From: Piezodorus guildinii
Taxonomy: Eukaryota; Arthropoda; Insecta; Hemiptera; Pentatomidae
Length of the DNA stretch: 64,000 nucleotides
Assembly: GCA_023052935.1 (NCBI GenBank)
Contig: CM041294.1
Location: 36,541,236 to 36,605,235, forward strand
Reading direction: 5' to 3'
The position numbers were made by a program, and so were the translations under genes. A model generated the notes under the pieces. That model was not told the origin of the DNA, did no database searches, and saw only the letters and a program-made list of their open reading frames with translations. Below, one piece after another: positions 1-11,460 of the stretch; position 1 is the stretch's first letter, and each line of letters starts with the position of its first letter.

Positions 1-472
1 GCCGTGTTGCACGGCCTTCATATAAACTCGTACGCTTGAGATCTATTGTTGTTGTTTTTTTATCTTCAATATAGATCTCAAGTAATTGATAAAAGGATGT
101 ATAAGATAAATAATTACAAATAAATTAACAATATAGGACCGATCGTGAAATAAGTAACGTCACGATTGTTCGTGAGAGAATGAAATTTCATAACTATCCG
201 AGACGAGAGAGTGGTATCAGCCGTAACAGAAGGCGGGGTTGGAAGTGACGGCTGTCAGGACCAGCGGGCTCACATCCCTTGAAAAATGTGGCACTATGTG
301 TGCCTAACTTGTGAATTATTGCGGGATTAGGGCAGTTACTACATTTATGTACCGTATAGATGGACTAGGTGAAACACTTTATCAGATAGCAACGTCAATT
401 TCTCATATAAATAAATGTTCAAGATGATTTTGTAAGCCTACGGTTTGTAAACATAATAAAAAATATTACTTT
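1..472. other. Non-coding DNA, no gene seen
   Basis: I see no coding exon here. The stretch is AT-rich with a modestly GC-richer middle (about 180-300). A perfect 12-bp inverted repeat, CTTGAGATCTAT at 35-46 and its complement at 71-82, flanks a 24-base loop. It could be a small hairpin or the end of an unrecognised repeat. The family N repeat begins at 473. Confidence 0.5.
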
Positions 473-574
473 CATTTACCTATATATGATATATATAGAA
501 AGGGAAAGTATTGCGATCGTGAAAAATTTCGAATTCCAGTTTGCAACGGAATACACGTTTTAGGGTCCCATGAG
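473..574 (-). repeat. Family N repeat, 3'-end piece (copy 1, first half)
   Basis: This is the hairpin-bearing end of the ~0.9-kb family N, in reverse orientation. It shares the block GCGATCGTGAAAA and the following text with 52860-52925 and with the complement of 36840-36880. The copy is interrupted at 574 by the hAT-type element and resumes at 1716, where the host repeat text continues without loss. Confidence 0.8.
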
Positions 575-1715
575 TAGGGATTGCAATCCGGAAAACCGGA
601 TCCGGTAATCCGGCGGATCCGGCATCATTATACGTTAATCGGATCCGGCAATAATATACCGGATCCGGTAACCGGACCCGATTATAGCAATTTTTGGCCA
701 AAAATAGTGAATTTTAATTAAAAAAAATTACTTTAAATGCGTTACATTTGGTGTACATGTCGTTCGACGCCAAATAACATCACGCCACCCGTTCAGTTCA
801 GCATCATTTGTTCGTCGCGAGACAATAGATGTTTTTGTTTTGTCGGTGCTTCACCTAAATCAGAGTAAACATATATTATTACCAGGGATATACGCGAACT
901 ATAGCACCCTATAAGTTGGCTGTAGAGGAACTTCAGAAACAACTTTAACTTTTTTTTTTTTGAAATTGCACACCAACGTATTGATTCACTCAATTGTTAT
1001 GGTACTGAATTATATGATAAACTGTTTACAAATCTATTGAAATCTAGGAAGACTGAGCTACGTTACTGCTCACATCTTCCCATACTTCACTTTCTCAGAT
1101 AGCTCAATTAATTTATTAAGTTACTTTGTAAAATCGTATATAATTATCTTTGCGTAATTAACTCAGATGGAAATTTTGATAACAAGAATATTAAATTATT
1201 TTATGATGCTAACAAACAAGTCTTATATTAATGATAGAAATCATCATATTTTGATGAATCTGTCTAATTATCACAATAATAAGTTTGTATTATATGTAAA
1301 AATCTTTAAATTATTCTTCTGACAATATTTGTTTTTCAAATAGTATGTAAGTACTAATAACATTAGTATATATAATAAAATTCAATTTTGATTTTGGAAA
1401 AAGGGTGGTAGAAAACAAATATTCTTTATTTTAAGCAAATAGTAATCAACAGCCGACTGTTTTAATAGCCATTAAAATTTTACTAGTTACCTGAACTACT
1501 AAACTTAAATGTTTTGCTCCATATTTGATCCTAACATAACTTTTATTTTATAAACTTCCTATTATGAGTACAATTATACTCGAATGACATACTAACAGTT
1601 GGACCGAAAAGTGAAGATCAACCTGATTTTGACAAGTCATCCGGATCCGTCCGGATTGATGAAATTTGGGACCGGATCCGGCCGGATTGAAAATGACGCC
1701 GGATTGCAATCCCTA
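575..1715. mobile_element. Non-autonomous hAT-like DNA transposon
   Basis: The 1,141-bp unit is bounded by perfect 17-bp terminal inverted repeats, TAGGGATTGCAATCCGG at 575-591 and its complement at 1699-1715. It is flanked by an 8-bp duplication, CCCATGAG (567-574) and TCCATGAG (1716-1723), which differ at one base. An 8-bp duplication with a TAGGG-type terminus is typical of the hAT superfamily. Both subterminal regions are rich in GGATCCGG and CCGGATCC motifs. No transposase is recognisable. A reverse-strand frame at 793-993 has only a vague resemblance to hAT C-termini, and I do not rely on it. The interior is AT-rich and looks decayed. The element sits inside family N copy 1 and so is younger than it. 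Confidence 0.82.
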
Positions 1716-2340
1716 TCCATGAGTCTAAATAACCAAGTCCTGCAAAAAGGTCTGTGTGTGACCGGAAGATGTACTTTATACCATGCATATTGCAACTTTT
1801 TTCGATTTTCTCAAAAACGGCTCTAACGATTTTGATTAAACTCTATATATTGATGTAAAATTTAATGAGCTTTAATATCATGTAGGTTTCATTTTGATTG
1901 AAATAGTCTGACAGGGCTTAAAAATGCCGATATTTTAAATTTCATTCCTCTAACGTACCTTTAATTTTTTAGATACTAAAAAAAATAACAATATAATGTT
2001 GTTATCAAAGATGAAAAACAGGTAAATATATAAGTTGAACGAATTCGATTTTTAACTAAAGGGGGAACTGCAAAGATATTTTTTATTACAATTTTTTGTT
2101 TTTGAGCATTAATAATGTGTAATATACCGTTGAAAAACAAAAGATTTTATAAAAAATATTATCTTATACACAAGCTTGTAAAAGTTTATAAAGAGTAAAG
2201 AAAAGACAATAGGACTAACTGATTGTCTTAGATAATAATATAATAGATTTTTTAATAAAACACCGTTTCTATAGAAATTCAATTTAATTAATGCTTTAGT
2301 AGTTTTACTCATTTTTATCTTTAATTGTAAAGACGTGCTT
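1716..2340 (-). repeat. Family N repeat, remainder of copy 1
   Basis: This continues copy 1 after the hAT insertion. It contains the AACCAAGTCC block, a short GT tract, the conserved core with TTAATATCATGTAGGTTTCA, and the 5'-side text around TAATATACCGTTG. The extreme 5' terminus is degraded. Core text matches 36480-36600 (complement), 53130-53230 and 4850-4960. Confidence 0.82.
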
Positions 2341-4188
2341 TAGAATAAAAAATCTTAGGTTCCCTTAAGTCCTAATGACCAAGTCCCGCAAAAAGGTCTG
2401 TACGTGTGTGTCTGTGTTGTGTGATAAGTCAATTTCGAAAACCATAAGTTGCATAAATTTTAAAATTCATACCAACCCAACATAACTTGAAAGAAATTTT
2501 TGAAATATTGAAATACAAATTTTGACTTCCGTTTTCGAAATAAAAAATTTAATAAACTGTTTTTTTTTAAACTATTTTAGAAAACCATAAACATATATTT
2601 TTTTCGTGAAAGTTGGCTGATCCGTTTAGAAAAAAAAATCGTTTTTTTTTTATTTTTCCCCATGGAGTACACTTGCGATAAAATTTGAAAAATATATGTT
2701 ACGAGGACCCTGCAATGGAATAAAGTAGCGAAAAATCGGAGTTGTACCAAACCATCAAGACCTGAAAATATTTTTTTTGAAAAAAAAAAAAAAAATTGTT
2801 GACTAACATTTTATTGGAATTTTTTTTTTGAAATTGTTTAGTAAGATACATAACATTTATTATTTTTATTTTTTTGAAAATCATTTGAACTGTTTAGGAG
2901 AAAACAATTTTTTATTTTTTCTTCACCCCTCTATAACTTCCCTCCCATAAGGATTAAGGGGCTAAAAATTTGCATAAGGTTGTTTCTCATAGGTGTGAAT
3001 CGATGGTATGAATTTCGTTCCAATATACGCGGGGGCAGATTTCACATTCTTATTCCGCTAGGCTCTTTGAACTTGATATCGGCCAAATCATCTCCTAGCA
3101 TAATTGTTAACCTAAAATTTTCTGGATTGATTTTCCAGCATTATGAAAAAATAACGATTGTATAAATAAAATGTTATAAAACTGCAGTTATATAAAAATA
3201 ATTTCCAAACAAGTGATCAATACAGCGAGGCATGGACATAACATTAATACTAGGAGGACATAACATTTGTCCTTTTTTTGGTATTTTGTTAGGCAGTTTG
3301 GGAAAAGGGAATTTTCGGGTTTACCTCTTTATTATTTGTAAAAGTAATTGAAAATGTTATTCGTAAAGACAAAATATTCATTTACATGAAGTTCATTCAG
3401 GAGTGAGATCGTGACACCCTGGTTGTTAAAATTAATTTAAGAACAGCTAAAAAGAGTTTAAAGAATTTTATTCAGTTTCGTTGAAAACATATGTTCTTTT
3501 TGTTCTATAGATTAAATACTATAAAATAGAAATTATTGTTTACAATTATCACTTAATTCTATACCCTTAATTTCATTCTGCATCGCGTTTTACAGTTTTG
3601 TATATAATATAACTTATTCTAAAATATTCAACGTTCCAGAGGTATATTATACCTCCATATTGGTATTATTAGGTTCTTTAATTTAGATGGAGTAATTTGA
3701 TTTTTTTGATTTTTTGATTTTATTATTATTATTAGCATGGTTTGAAACGTCGATAAATCTCCAATTACTCTTTTAGGCAGGGTCAAATAATAATTATGAA
3801 CATAATAATTTATTTAAAAATGTAAAATTTTCCTGTAAATCAGTATGGAATTATCATCCTTTATTTTATTTTTTACATTTATACAATAGTCTGTGAATTT
3901 AGCATAAAACATAATATAATATGAGAACACAAAGTGAATTCCAAATAACATATTATAATTTCTATAGGATCGTGAATGGTTAATAAAGTTGTCTAAGTGG
4001 TTGGTAACCCAAGGAGGAACTGTCTACTGGGGTTAATTGAGAGGGAAGTATATTAGTAGTCCCACTCTCGTCTCATTCCTTCCTCAATCTATTATCCTCT
4101 TTGTAACGGCAACGACTTTTAAATATATATTTTACAGTACTTATTTTAATTTCACCTATCTCATTTTCTTAATTCACCCAACAAAAAA
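2341..4188. other. Non-coding; related repeat module at its left end
   Basis: No gene is supported. At 2360-2420 the block ACCAAGTCCCGCAAAAAGG, followed by a GT-rich tract, recurs from family N, but the flanking text is different. This suggests a second repeat family sharing one module. The rest, up to about 3180, is AT-rich with homopolymer runs. From 3200 to 4188 I see no recognisable feature. Confidence 0.5.
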
Positions 4189-4799
4189 TCTGGTGCACAA
4201 TATACGACTTTTACTTACCTCCGTTGGTATAATCAATTTAAGAATTTCTTTATACAGTTAAAGATGAAAAAAAGTTAAGGAATAACTTACACTGAGTTTC
4301 GATAGAAAAATGTGTATTATTAAATAATCTATTGTATTATCATCTACAAAAGTTTTATCGGTTTTTCATCTTCTCTATTAAATTTAAAAATAATTGAATG
4401 CAAGATAATATTTTTTCTATAATCTTTAGCTTTCTAACAGAGTACTTTACATCTATATTACTGTTAGGTTCAAAAACACAAAAATCGCATTTAAAAAGCA
4501 GTTTTCTTCTTTCCTTCACTAGTTGGATAACGAATTCGTTAACTTGTACACTTAGCCGTTCTTTTTTAACGCGAATAATATGATATTGGTAATCTTTTGG
4601 AATGTACAAAACTAAAGGTACTATAGAAAAAGAAAATTTATAATTTCGGCATTTAAGCCCTTTCTGGCTATTTCAATCAAAAGAAAACCTAAATGCTATT
4701 AAAGCCCATTTAAATTTACATCTATTGCGAGTTTATTAAAAATCTATGGAGCGGTTTTTGAGAAAATCGTAAAAAAGCACAAAATGCATTCTATAAAGT
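4189..4799 (+). repeat. Family N repeat, 5' two-thirds (copy 2)
   Basis: It starts at the family 5' terminus, a variant of TCTGGTGCGGGCAACACACG, and keeps the subterminal CTTTxACTTACC motif. It runs through the conserved core to the position matching GGTGCAAAATGCAT. There it meets copy 3 in opposite orientation, so the (CA)n tract and terminal palindrome are missing. Confidence 0.8.
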
Positions 4800-4802
4800 A
4801 GC

Positions 4803-5204
4803 ACAATACCATGCTTTTTGCACCTTTTTTCGATTTTCTCAAAAACGGTTCCGACGATTTTGATTAAACTCCCTATATCGATGTTAAATTTAATAGGCTT
4901 TAACATCATGTAGGTTTCATTCTGATAAAAATAGTCTGACCGGGCTTAAATTCCAATAGTTTAAATTTTCTCCTTCTAAAGTACCTTTAATTTGGTAGAT
5001 TCTATAAAAATAACCATAATATGTAGTTAGAATTGATAAATAACTGCTAAATATGTAAGTTGTACGAATTTGAAAAACAACTATAGGAGAAAATTGAAAA
5101 AATATTTTTTAAATCCAATTTTTTGTTTTTGAACATAAGAGCAGTAATATACATGTATAATATACCGTTGGAAAGCTAAAGATTTTAGAAAAATATTATC
5201 TCAT
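4803..5204 (-). repeat. Family N repeat (copy 3), inverted relative to copy 2
   Basis: It begins at the consensus point where copy 2 ends, forming a head-to-head palindrome centred near 4800. It runs through the core to the ATTATCTCAT site at 5195-5204, where the RTE-like element inserted. The copy resumes at 7951-8010 with ACACAAGCTTTTAAAAGTT and then loses similarity. Confidence 0.78.
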
Positions 5205-7950
5205 AACTTTAATTATTGTTTAGGTACCGGGTTTCTGGTTAGGAATAGATTTCTTTCCGCATTACAGGATGTACAGTTCTTTAGTGAAAGAATATCGGTT
5301 GCTATATTTCAGGGTCGTTGGTCTAAAATCGCGTTTATAAACATTCATTCTCCCACCGAAGATAGTGATGATGAAGTAAAATGCGAATTTTATGATGAAC
5401 TAGAGTCGGTTTACGATAAGTTACCGCAAAATTACATTAAAATAATACTAGGTGACGCGAACGCAAAGGTTGGAAGGGAAGAAGTATATCGTCCTACAAT
5501 CGGTAAAGAAAGTTTGCACGAATATAGTAATGATAATGAGACCCGACTTATAAACTTTGCCATTTCGAAAAACCTAATAATCAAAAGTACTACGTTTAAA
5601 CATAAGGACATTCATAAGTATACGTGGACATCGCCGGATGGACAAACTCGGAATCAAATAGATCATGTTTTAGTACAAAACAGATGGCAAAGTAGCATCA
5701 TTAACGTGAGATCGTATCGCGGTGCAGAATGCGGTTCTGATCATGAATTAGTGATCGCGAAACTTCGACAAAAACTAAATACAAAAAAAGAGAACACCGA
5801 ACTATATTCATCCCGAGAATTTTGATGTAGTTAAATTGAACAACCCCGAAATTAGAAAACAATTCGCGATAGAAGTAAAAAATAGGTTCGATGCTTTGGA
5901 ATCTTCAGACGAGGAACACGAAGATGTAAACAAATTATGGGAAGGGATCAGGGATAATATTAAAGAGGTCGGTAACTTATGTCTTGGGAAAATCGAAAAT
6001 AAAAAGAACAAACCTTGGTTCGACAGGGATTGTCAAAATATGTGTGAAAAAAGTAAAACCGCTAAACTGAATTCCTTAAATAATCCAAGCGATAATAATG
6101 TGGCTTACTTTCGGTTAGTGAAAAACGAAACTTCAAAATTCTTAAAAAATAAGAAAAGAGAGTATCTTAAAGGCAAAATAATAGAAATAGAAAAACACAG
6201 AAGCGAAAATAACGTAAGAGAGATGTACAAAGGTATAAACAAATCGCGTAAAAGATTTGAACCTCTATTGAATGGGGTTAAAGATGCGAATAACAACATA
6301 ATTGCGGATCCAACTGAGATATTAAATAAATTTAAACAACACTTTGACGGCATTCTAAATACGGAAAATAATAATCAATCTCCTCCCTCTGAATACCAGA
6401 GCGCTGAACCATGGGTAGACGCACCGAGTAAAGAGGAAGTTGAAATGGCGATAGGAAAATTAAAACGGTATAAAGCTGCAGGAAATGATAATATCACGAG
6501 TGAATTAATCAAAGCGTGTGGAGGAACGGGTGTTTCAAATTACATGTTTTGGTTAAAAAGATCTGGGAAAAAGAAAAAAATACCCGAAGAACGGAAAGAA
6601 TCAATACTTATTCCGATTCACAAAAAAGGACCGAGGACGGATTGTAACAACTATCGTGGATCTCTCTTCTCCCAGTATGCTATAAAATATTCTCGTCAAT
6701 ACTAACTAGCCGAATCACGGAATACGCTGAGGAAATTATCGGAGACTACCAATGTGGTTTTAGGCGGAATCGCTCGACTATTGATCAAATATTTTCCTTA
6801 CGTCAAATATTAGAGAAGAAGCTGGAATACAACGGTGTAGTCCATCAACTTTATATAGATTTTAATAAGGCTTATGATTCCATAGACCGTCAGATGCTAT
6901 ATAACATCATGATTGAACAGGGGATACCTAAAAAGTTAGTAAACCTAGTAGAGATGTGTTTGTCGGAAACATTTCATAAAGTTAGAATCGGTCATAATTA
7001 CTCTGAGAGATTTGAGGTGCGATCGGGTTTGAAACAGGGTGACTCCCTTTCACCTGTTTTGTTTAATATAGCCTTAGAACATGTTATAGAAAAGGTGATG
7101 TGTACCGAGAAAGGCTTAAATATGGGTTATAAGATTCCGGTTTTGGGGTATGCCGATGATTTGGTACTACTAGGTGAAGACACGGAAACTATACAACTAA
7201 ATACAAGTGTGTTAATAAAAACCGGTAAACAAATAGGTCTCGAATTAAATACCGATAAGACGAAATATATGATTAGTTGCAGAAATGGTGGCGATCTTGA
7301 TGATATTTATATTTCAGGTCATACATTTGAACACGTAGAGAAATTCAAGTATTTAGGTTCAATGATAACAAGAAAAAATTAAATCCAGGAAGAAATAAAG
7401 TCCCGGTTAAAGGTGGGAAATGCGTGTTATTATTCAGTTGCTAAATTACTTAGCTCGCGGCTTCTGTCTAAAAACTTAAAGGTTAGAATTTATAAAACTA
7501 TTATTCTTCCAACGGTTCTTTACGGATGTGAAACGTGGCCGCTTACTTTGAAGGATGACCAACGGCTTAAGGTTTTCGAAAATAAGGTACTGCGTAAAAT
7601 ATTTGGTCCGAAGAGAGATGAGGCCACTGGGGAGTTTAGAAGGTTGCACAACGCGGAATTGCGGAGTTTGTACCCTGTGAATATAATTGAGTTGATAGCA
7701 TCGCGGAGACTCAAATGGGCGCGTAAGGTTGTTGGGCTTAGTGAGGAACGGATTCTGAGAAAGTTGGTATTCGCTAAACCGACTGGTAGGCGTCCGAAAG
7801 GTAGGCCGAAGCGTCGATGGGAGGATTGCATTAAGGCTGATCTCGGGGGCTGGGGCTTGACCGGTGAACATTGGACGAGTCTGTGCAGTCGAAGTTTGGT
7901 GTTATCGGCATCGAACCTTCGAGTTCGGTAAGCCTATTATTATTATTATT
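5205..7950 (+). mobile_element. 5'-truncated RTE-like non-LTR retrotransposon
   Basis: This is an APE-endonuclease plus reverse transcriptase element of about 2.75 kb. It lacks the N-terminal half of the endonuclease. The 3' end is TAAGCC followed by a (TAT)n tail at 7935-7953, as is common for RTE-type elements. ATTATCTCAT occurs at both edges (5195-5204 and 7951-7960), matching the uninterrupted sequence of the surrounding family N repeat, so this is a target-site duplication. A shorter reverse-strand relative with the same 3' end is at 46420-47105. The RTE assignment rests on protein style and the microsatellite tail, and is tentative. Confidence 0.85.
5223..7931 (+). pseudogene. Endonuclease/reverse transcriptase ORF, broken
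   Basis: The reading frame is interrupted by frameshifts near 5815 and 6660 and by an in-frame TAA at 7380-7382. The endonuclease segment (5223-5825) shows GTGF, LGDANAKVG and SDHELV, the substrate and metal-binding motifs of APE-type nucleases. The reverse transcriptase segment shows KAAGNDNITSELIK, LYIDFNKAYDSID (motif A), LKQGDSLSPVLFN (motif B) and the catalytic YADD at about 7150. The C-terminal segment (7413-7931) carries LYGCETWPLT and RRLKWARKVVG, typical of this element type, and ends at a TAA just before the 3' tail. The intact protein would nick target DNA and copy the element RNA there. This copy cannot make it. Confidence 0.88.
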
Positions 7951-8010
7951 ATTATCTCATTACACAAGCTTTTAAAAGTTAATAGAGAGTGATGAGATGA
8001 AGATAAAACT
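7951..8010 (-). repeat. Family N copy 3, continuation after RTE insertion
   Basis: ACACAAGCTTTTAAAAGTT and the following GTGATGA text continue family N from the RTE insertion site. Similarity stops at about 8010. The 8011-8068 stretch is AT-rich and unassigned. Confidence 0.7.
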
Positions 8011-8068
8011 AACTAGGGAGGTAGCTCTACTATTTTCAATTAGTTTTAGTTAATGTTTTGGCGACTAA

Positions 8069-8849
8069 TCAATAAGGAATATAATTTTTTTTTTTTTTTT
8101 TTTTTGTTTTAATCATAACCTTTCAATAGACATCCACCGATCTCTCAATTCTAACCATAACCCTATATATAGAACTATCTCCAGCCCAGAGACCTATCTG
8201 ACATATACAGCCAACATAAAAAAAATAAGATCATTGAGCCAGTTAAGAATTTCGAGCCCAGAACGTAAGACACTTTATGGAAAAACCAAACTGTTCATCT
8301 TCAAAGCACAAGAAACCTGCACTTTCTGTGGTCAGTTTATCTTGAACAGTCTGTTTCACGTCCTTCTCTACTGTGAAAAGCTCATAAAAGACAGAGAGAG
8401 ATATTTACAACCATTTTTATCAGGATCCAGTGATGACCAAAAAATTCTTCAAATAGACAATATTGAAAAACTGAACAACATTTTCTGGTTCACTAAGTCA
8501 TCATGTAATAATCTGGATACCTTGAACTGTGAAGGCCCACACACCAATGAAGTGTTTAGTTATCTAAGGTTAACTGTTTATCATTTTTCATTGTTAATTG
8601 TTTTTGTTTGTTTTTTATGTTTTATTTCAGTGTTGCTTTTCTATTATGTATCAATTAAATGACAAAATGTATTATTTAAATAGTTTACTATTATTATTTT
8701 TCAAGTTTTTCTCAAGAGCTGAATATATAGACATTTATTATTAACTAGACTCATGTTGGCAATTGAAGAGATTTATAATTTGAATTAATTTGTACAAGAA
8801 TGTAAATCTTAAACAAATAAATTCTATTCTATTCAATAAGGAAAATAAA
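8069..8849 (+). mobile_element. Non-LTR retrotransposon 3' tail with target duplication
   Basis: The insert lies between near-identical ~16-bp repeats, TCAATAAGGAATATAA at 8069-8084 and its counterpart at 8833-8849. The coding part (about 8150-8662) ends in a zinc-knuckle pattern, CTFCGQ followed by H and C, in the context FKAQETCTFCG, as found at the C-terminus of several non-LTR reverse transcriptases. The frame is open from 8234 to a TGA at 8660-8662. The 3' end is ATTCTATTCTATT. A run of about 20 T at the 5' edge (8085-8104) is unusual for a sense insertion. The catalytic domains are absent through 5' truncation. Confidence 0.72.
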
Positions 8850-9385
8850 ATTTAATACATTTATGTAAAAACGGATATCTAAGGTAAATTTTGATTATAT
8901 TTAGCTAATTTTATCAACACTGCTTTTGAATGCTGTTTAAAAATTAGTATATGGTATTTTGCAATAAATATACTGCTATTTAATATTATAATTAAGGAAA
9001 GTTACACAGAATGCAGTCCATAATTTATATATTTTTTATTAAGACGAAATATTAGTATATGGTCTTTAAATTTGTTCGAAGATATTGAATTTTTATTATT
9101 TAACCATTTTTATCTCTTTTCAATAAAACGAACCCTATAAAATCGTGATATAGAAACGTGATTGTTCAGGTCGAGTGAGTATGTGTCTTTAAAGATCTAT
9201 CTTCGGTATTGGCAGGTTCAGATCAATAGTAGCCTTTTGTGTCGATTTGTTGTCGAAGAAGAGGAAACTGATTCAATTTCGCACTAAATGTACTTTTTTC
9301 CTTATGATGTGAACTATCTTTTTAATCACTTAATTAATATTACTATCCTTGATTGAAACAAAATGTAATACTAATTACTAAAAAA
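8850..9385. other. Non-coding, nothing recognised
   Basis: AT-rich sequence between two mobile elements. I find no coding frame, tRNA-like box or match to the families described elsewhere in this window. Confidence 0.4.
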
Positions 9386-10256
9386 TCTGGTTCGGGCAAC
9401 AAACGACTCTCACTTCTCTTGACTGATAAAATCATTTTAAAAACTATTAAATATACTTTGAAAAATATTTGAAGTTGGTTTTAATGAACCGTGTATTCGT
9501 TTTCGTTGGGAGCAAATAATTAAGATTAAAAAATATAACTATATTAAATTGCTAATTAGTAATAAGTTTATTCAACATTTTTCACTTTATATTACCTTTT
9601 ACAACTATGTGTATCAGATGATATTTTTTCTAAAATCTTTCTCTTTCCGTATATTATACGTCTACATTACTGTTCTTAATAAAAAAAAAAAAAAAAAATA
9701 GTTTTTCTCTCTCATCCTTTATTTAGTCATCAAATTCGTCCAACTTGTATATTAAGCCGTCCTTCATCAGTGTCATTAAGATGATATGGTTAATATTTTG
9801 GAATGTACAAAATGAAAGGTAGTTTAGAGGAAGAAAATTTAAAATATCGGTATTTAAGCCCTGACAGACTATTTCAATCAGAATCAAACCTACATGATAT
9901 TAAAGCCCATTCAATTTTACATTAATATAGCGAGTTTAATTAAAATCGTTAGTGCCGTTTTTTAGAAAATCGTAAAAAGGTGCAAAATGCATAATATAAA
10001 GTGGCTCTTCTGGTTAACTAATTTTAATGAAAAAGTTTTTGTAACATCTCGGGCGTATAGTTGTCTTAAATATAAAATTTTAGTTTTGTACGACTTACCG
10101 TTTTTGCGCTAGATTACCACACACACGGACGGACACACTGACCTTTTTTTCGAGACTTGGTTATTTGGACTCAGGAGACTCAACGTGTATTTCCGTCAAA
10201 AACTGGCATACGAAATTTTTTTTTTATCGTAATACTTTCCCTAACTATATATTCCA
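9386..10256 (+). repeat. Family N repeat, nearly full-length but diverged (copy 4)
   Basis: It starts TCTGGTTCGGGCAACAAACG and contains the family core (about 9830-9990), the CTCGGGCGTATAGTTGTCTT block, a short degenerate (CA)n tract near 10120 and GGACTTGGTTATTTGGA-like text. The terminal palindrome is eroded to CCCTAACTATATATTCC. An A-run near 9680 is an internal insertion or slippage. It is the most diverged of the long copies. Confidence 0.8.
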
Positions 10257-10257
10257 T

Positions 10258-11460
10258 ACTAGCTGTATCCAGCGGCTTTGCTCGCGATTATTTATTTATT
10301 TTTATTTGATCCTATACTAATTAAACCTGGAAATGCAAAATTTAGGACTCCCACTGTAGTCCGATTAGCCATTGCATGAAGTGACGTTTGACTATAAGAT
10401 ACGACGATGGATAGACCAACCAAACCAAGAAAGGGATCCATAGTTTTAAAGGCTGAGTAAGAAGGTGATCCGCAAGTTTCTCGTCAAAAATCCTTTTTTT
10501 TCGGGTACCCACTGAATAAGCTCCATCATTATTCCAGCGAGATTCTTACCCATAGAATATTATTCCAGTACCCTTTCATTGGCCCGTCTTCAAACATTAT
10601 CACAATTAATGCTACTTTTTCCCACCCGTAGGTGTAGCCTTCAGCCTGTCAGATGTTAAGATTTCAAGATTATCGATCTATAAATGTGAATAAAGTTATG
10701 TTTTTTAAATCGCCCAAAGAAAAAAAGGAACTTGAAACTCCAACTCGTTCTATCATACAATATAGCTTTTTGTCATATTTTTCTATAAATATTAAACAAT
10801 GGCAACGTATTAGGCTAAAGTTAGAATTATGGTTGATGAGAAAAGTAATTTAAAAACAACTTAACCTATTTTTGAAAAAATCTCTTTTTAATGAACATTA
10901 TAGACTAATCTATTGAATTTTTTTTTTTTAATAGGCGATTTGAATTTAAATAGTAGAATAATAATTTAATAGTAAAATTGATAGAAATTACGTAGTTGAA
11001 TGGGGTTGTCCAACATAAAAATAACTATGTTGAATGGGATTATCCAAAAGAAATACAGGTGCATAACAATGAGTTACTCTGTGTATGATAAATAAGAGAT
11101 TATCCCATCTTCGTCGCCAACTAATATGTATTTTATTATAAATGGAAACTATAATGTGAATGTATATTTTATAAATAATAAGGCATAGAAAAAATCAACA
11201 CACACTTATATTTAAATTAATAATCACATATGGGAAGGTTACCATGTTTAACCAGTGTTGCCACAGTTAAAAAAAATTTGTTTTACGTTTTAGAAAAATA
11301 TATTTTTCAACCATTTAGAATATTAATAAAAACTATCCTATCATTTAAGTTGGACCAAATAACAGATGCTTACGAAATTTGATCAAAGTCGGTTTCAGTA
11401 ATTTCAGAGTTTATCGCGAACAAACATTGTGACACGAGATTTTTATATATATAGATATAG
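10258..11460 (+). repeat. Decayed transposon-like repeat with conserved ends (family G)
   Basis: The left end, CTAGCTGTATCCAGCGGCTT, and the right end (about 11380-11460), AAAGTCGGTTTCAGTAATTT then CGAACAAAC and a TATATATAGAT tail, are a pair often seen bounding non-autonomous repeats in insect genomes. The same right-end pattern recurs near 13005-13070 and 18090-18165. A short SINE family B 3' fragment lies inside at 10303-10350. No transposase is visible. Confidence 0.45.

Noticed and set aside
793..993. Remnant of hAT transposase on the reverse strand
   Set aside because: The resemblance is limited to a few residues near the end and could be chance. The element is better called non-autonomous.
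4355..4609. 84-codon reverse-strand frame
   Set aside because: It lies wholly in family N copy 2, and the equivalent region in other copies has stops.
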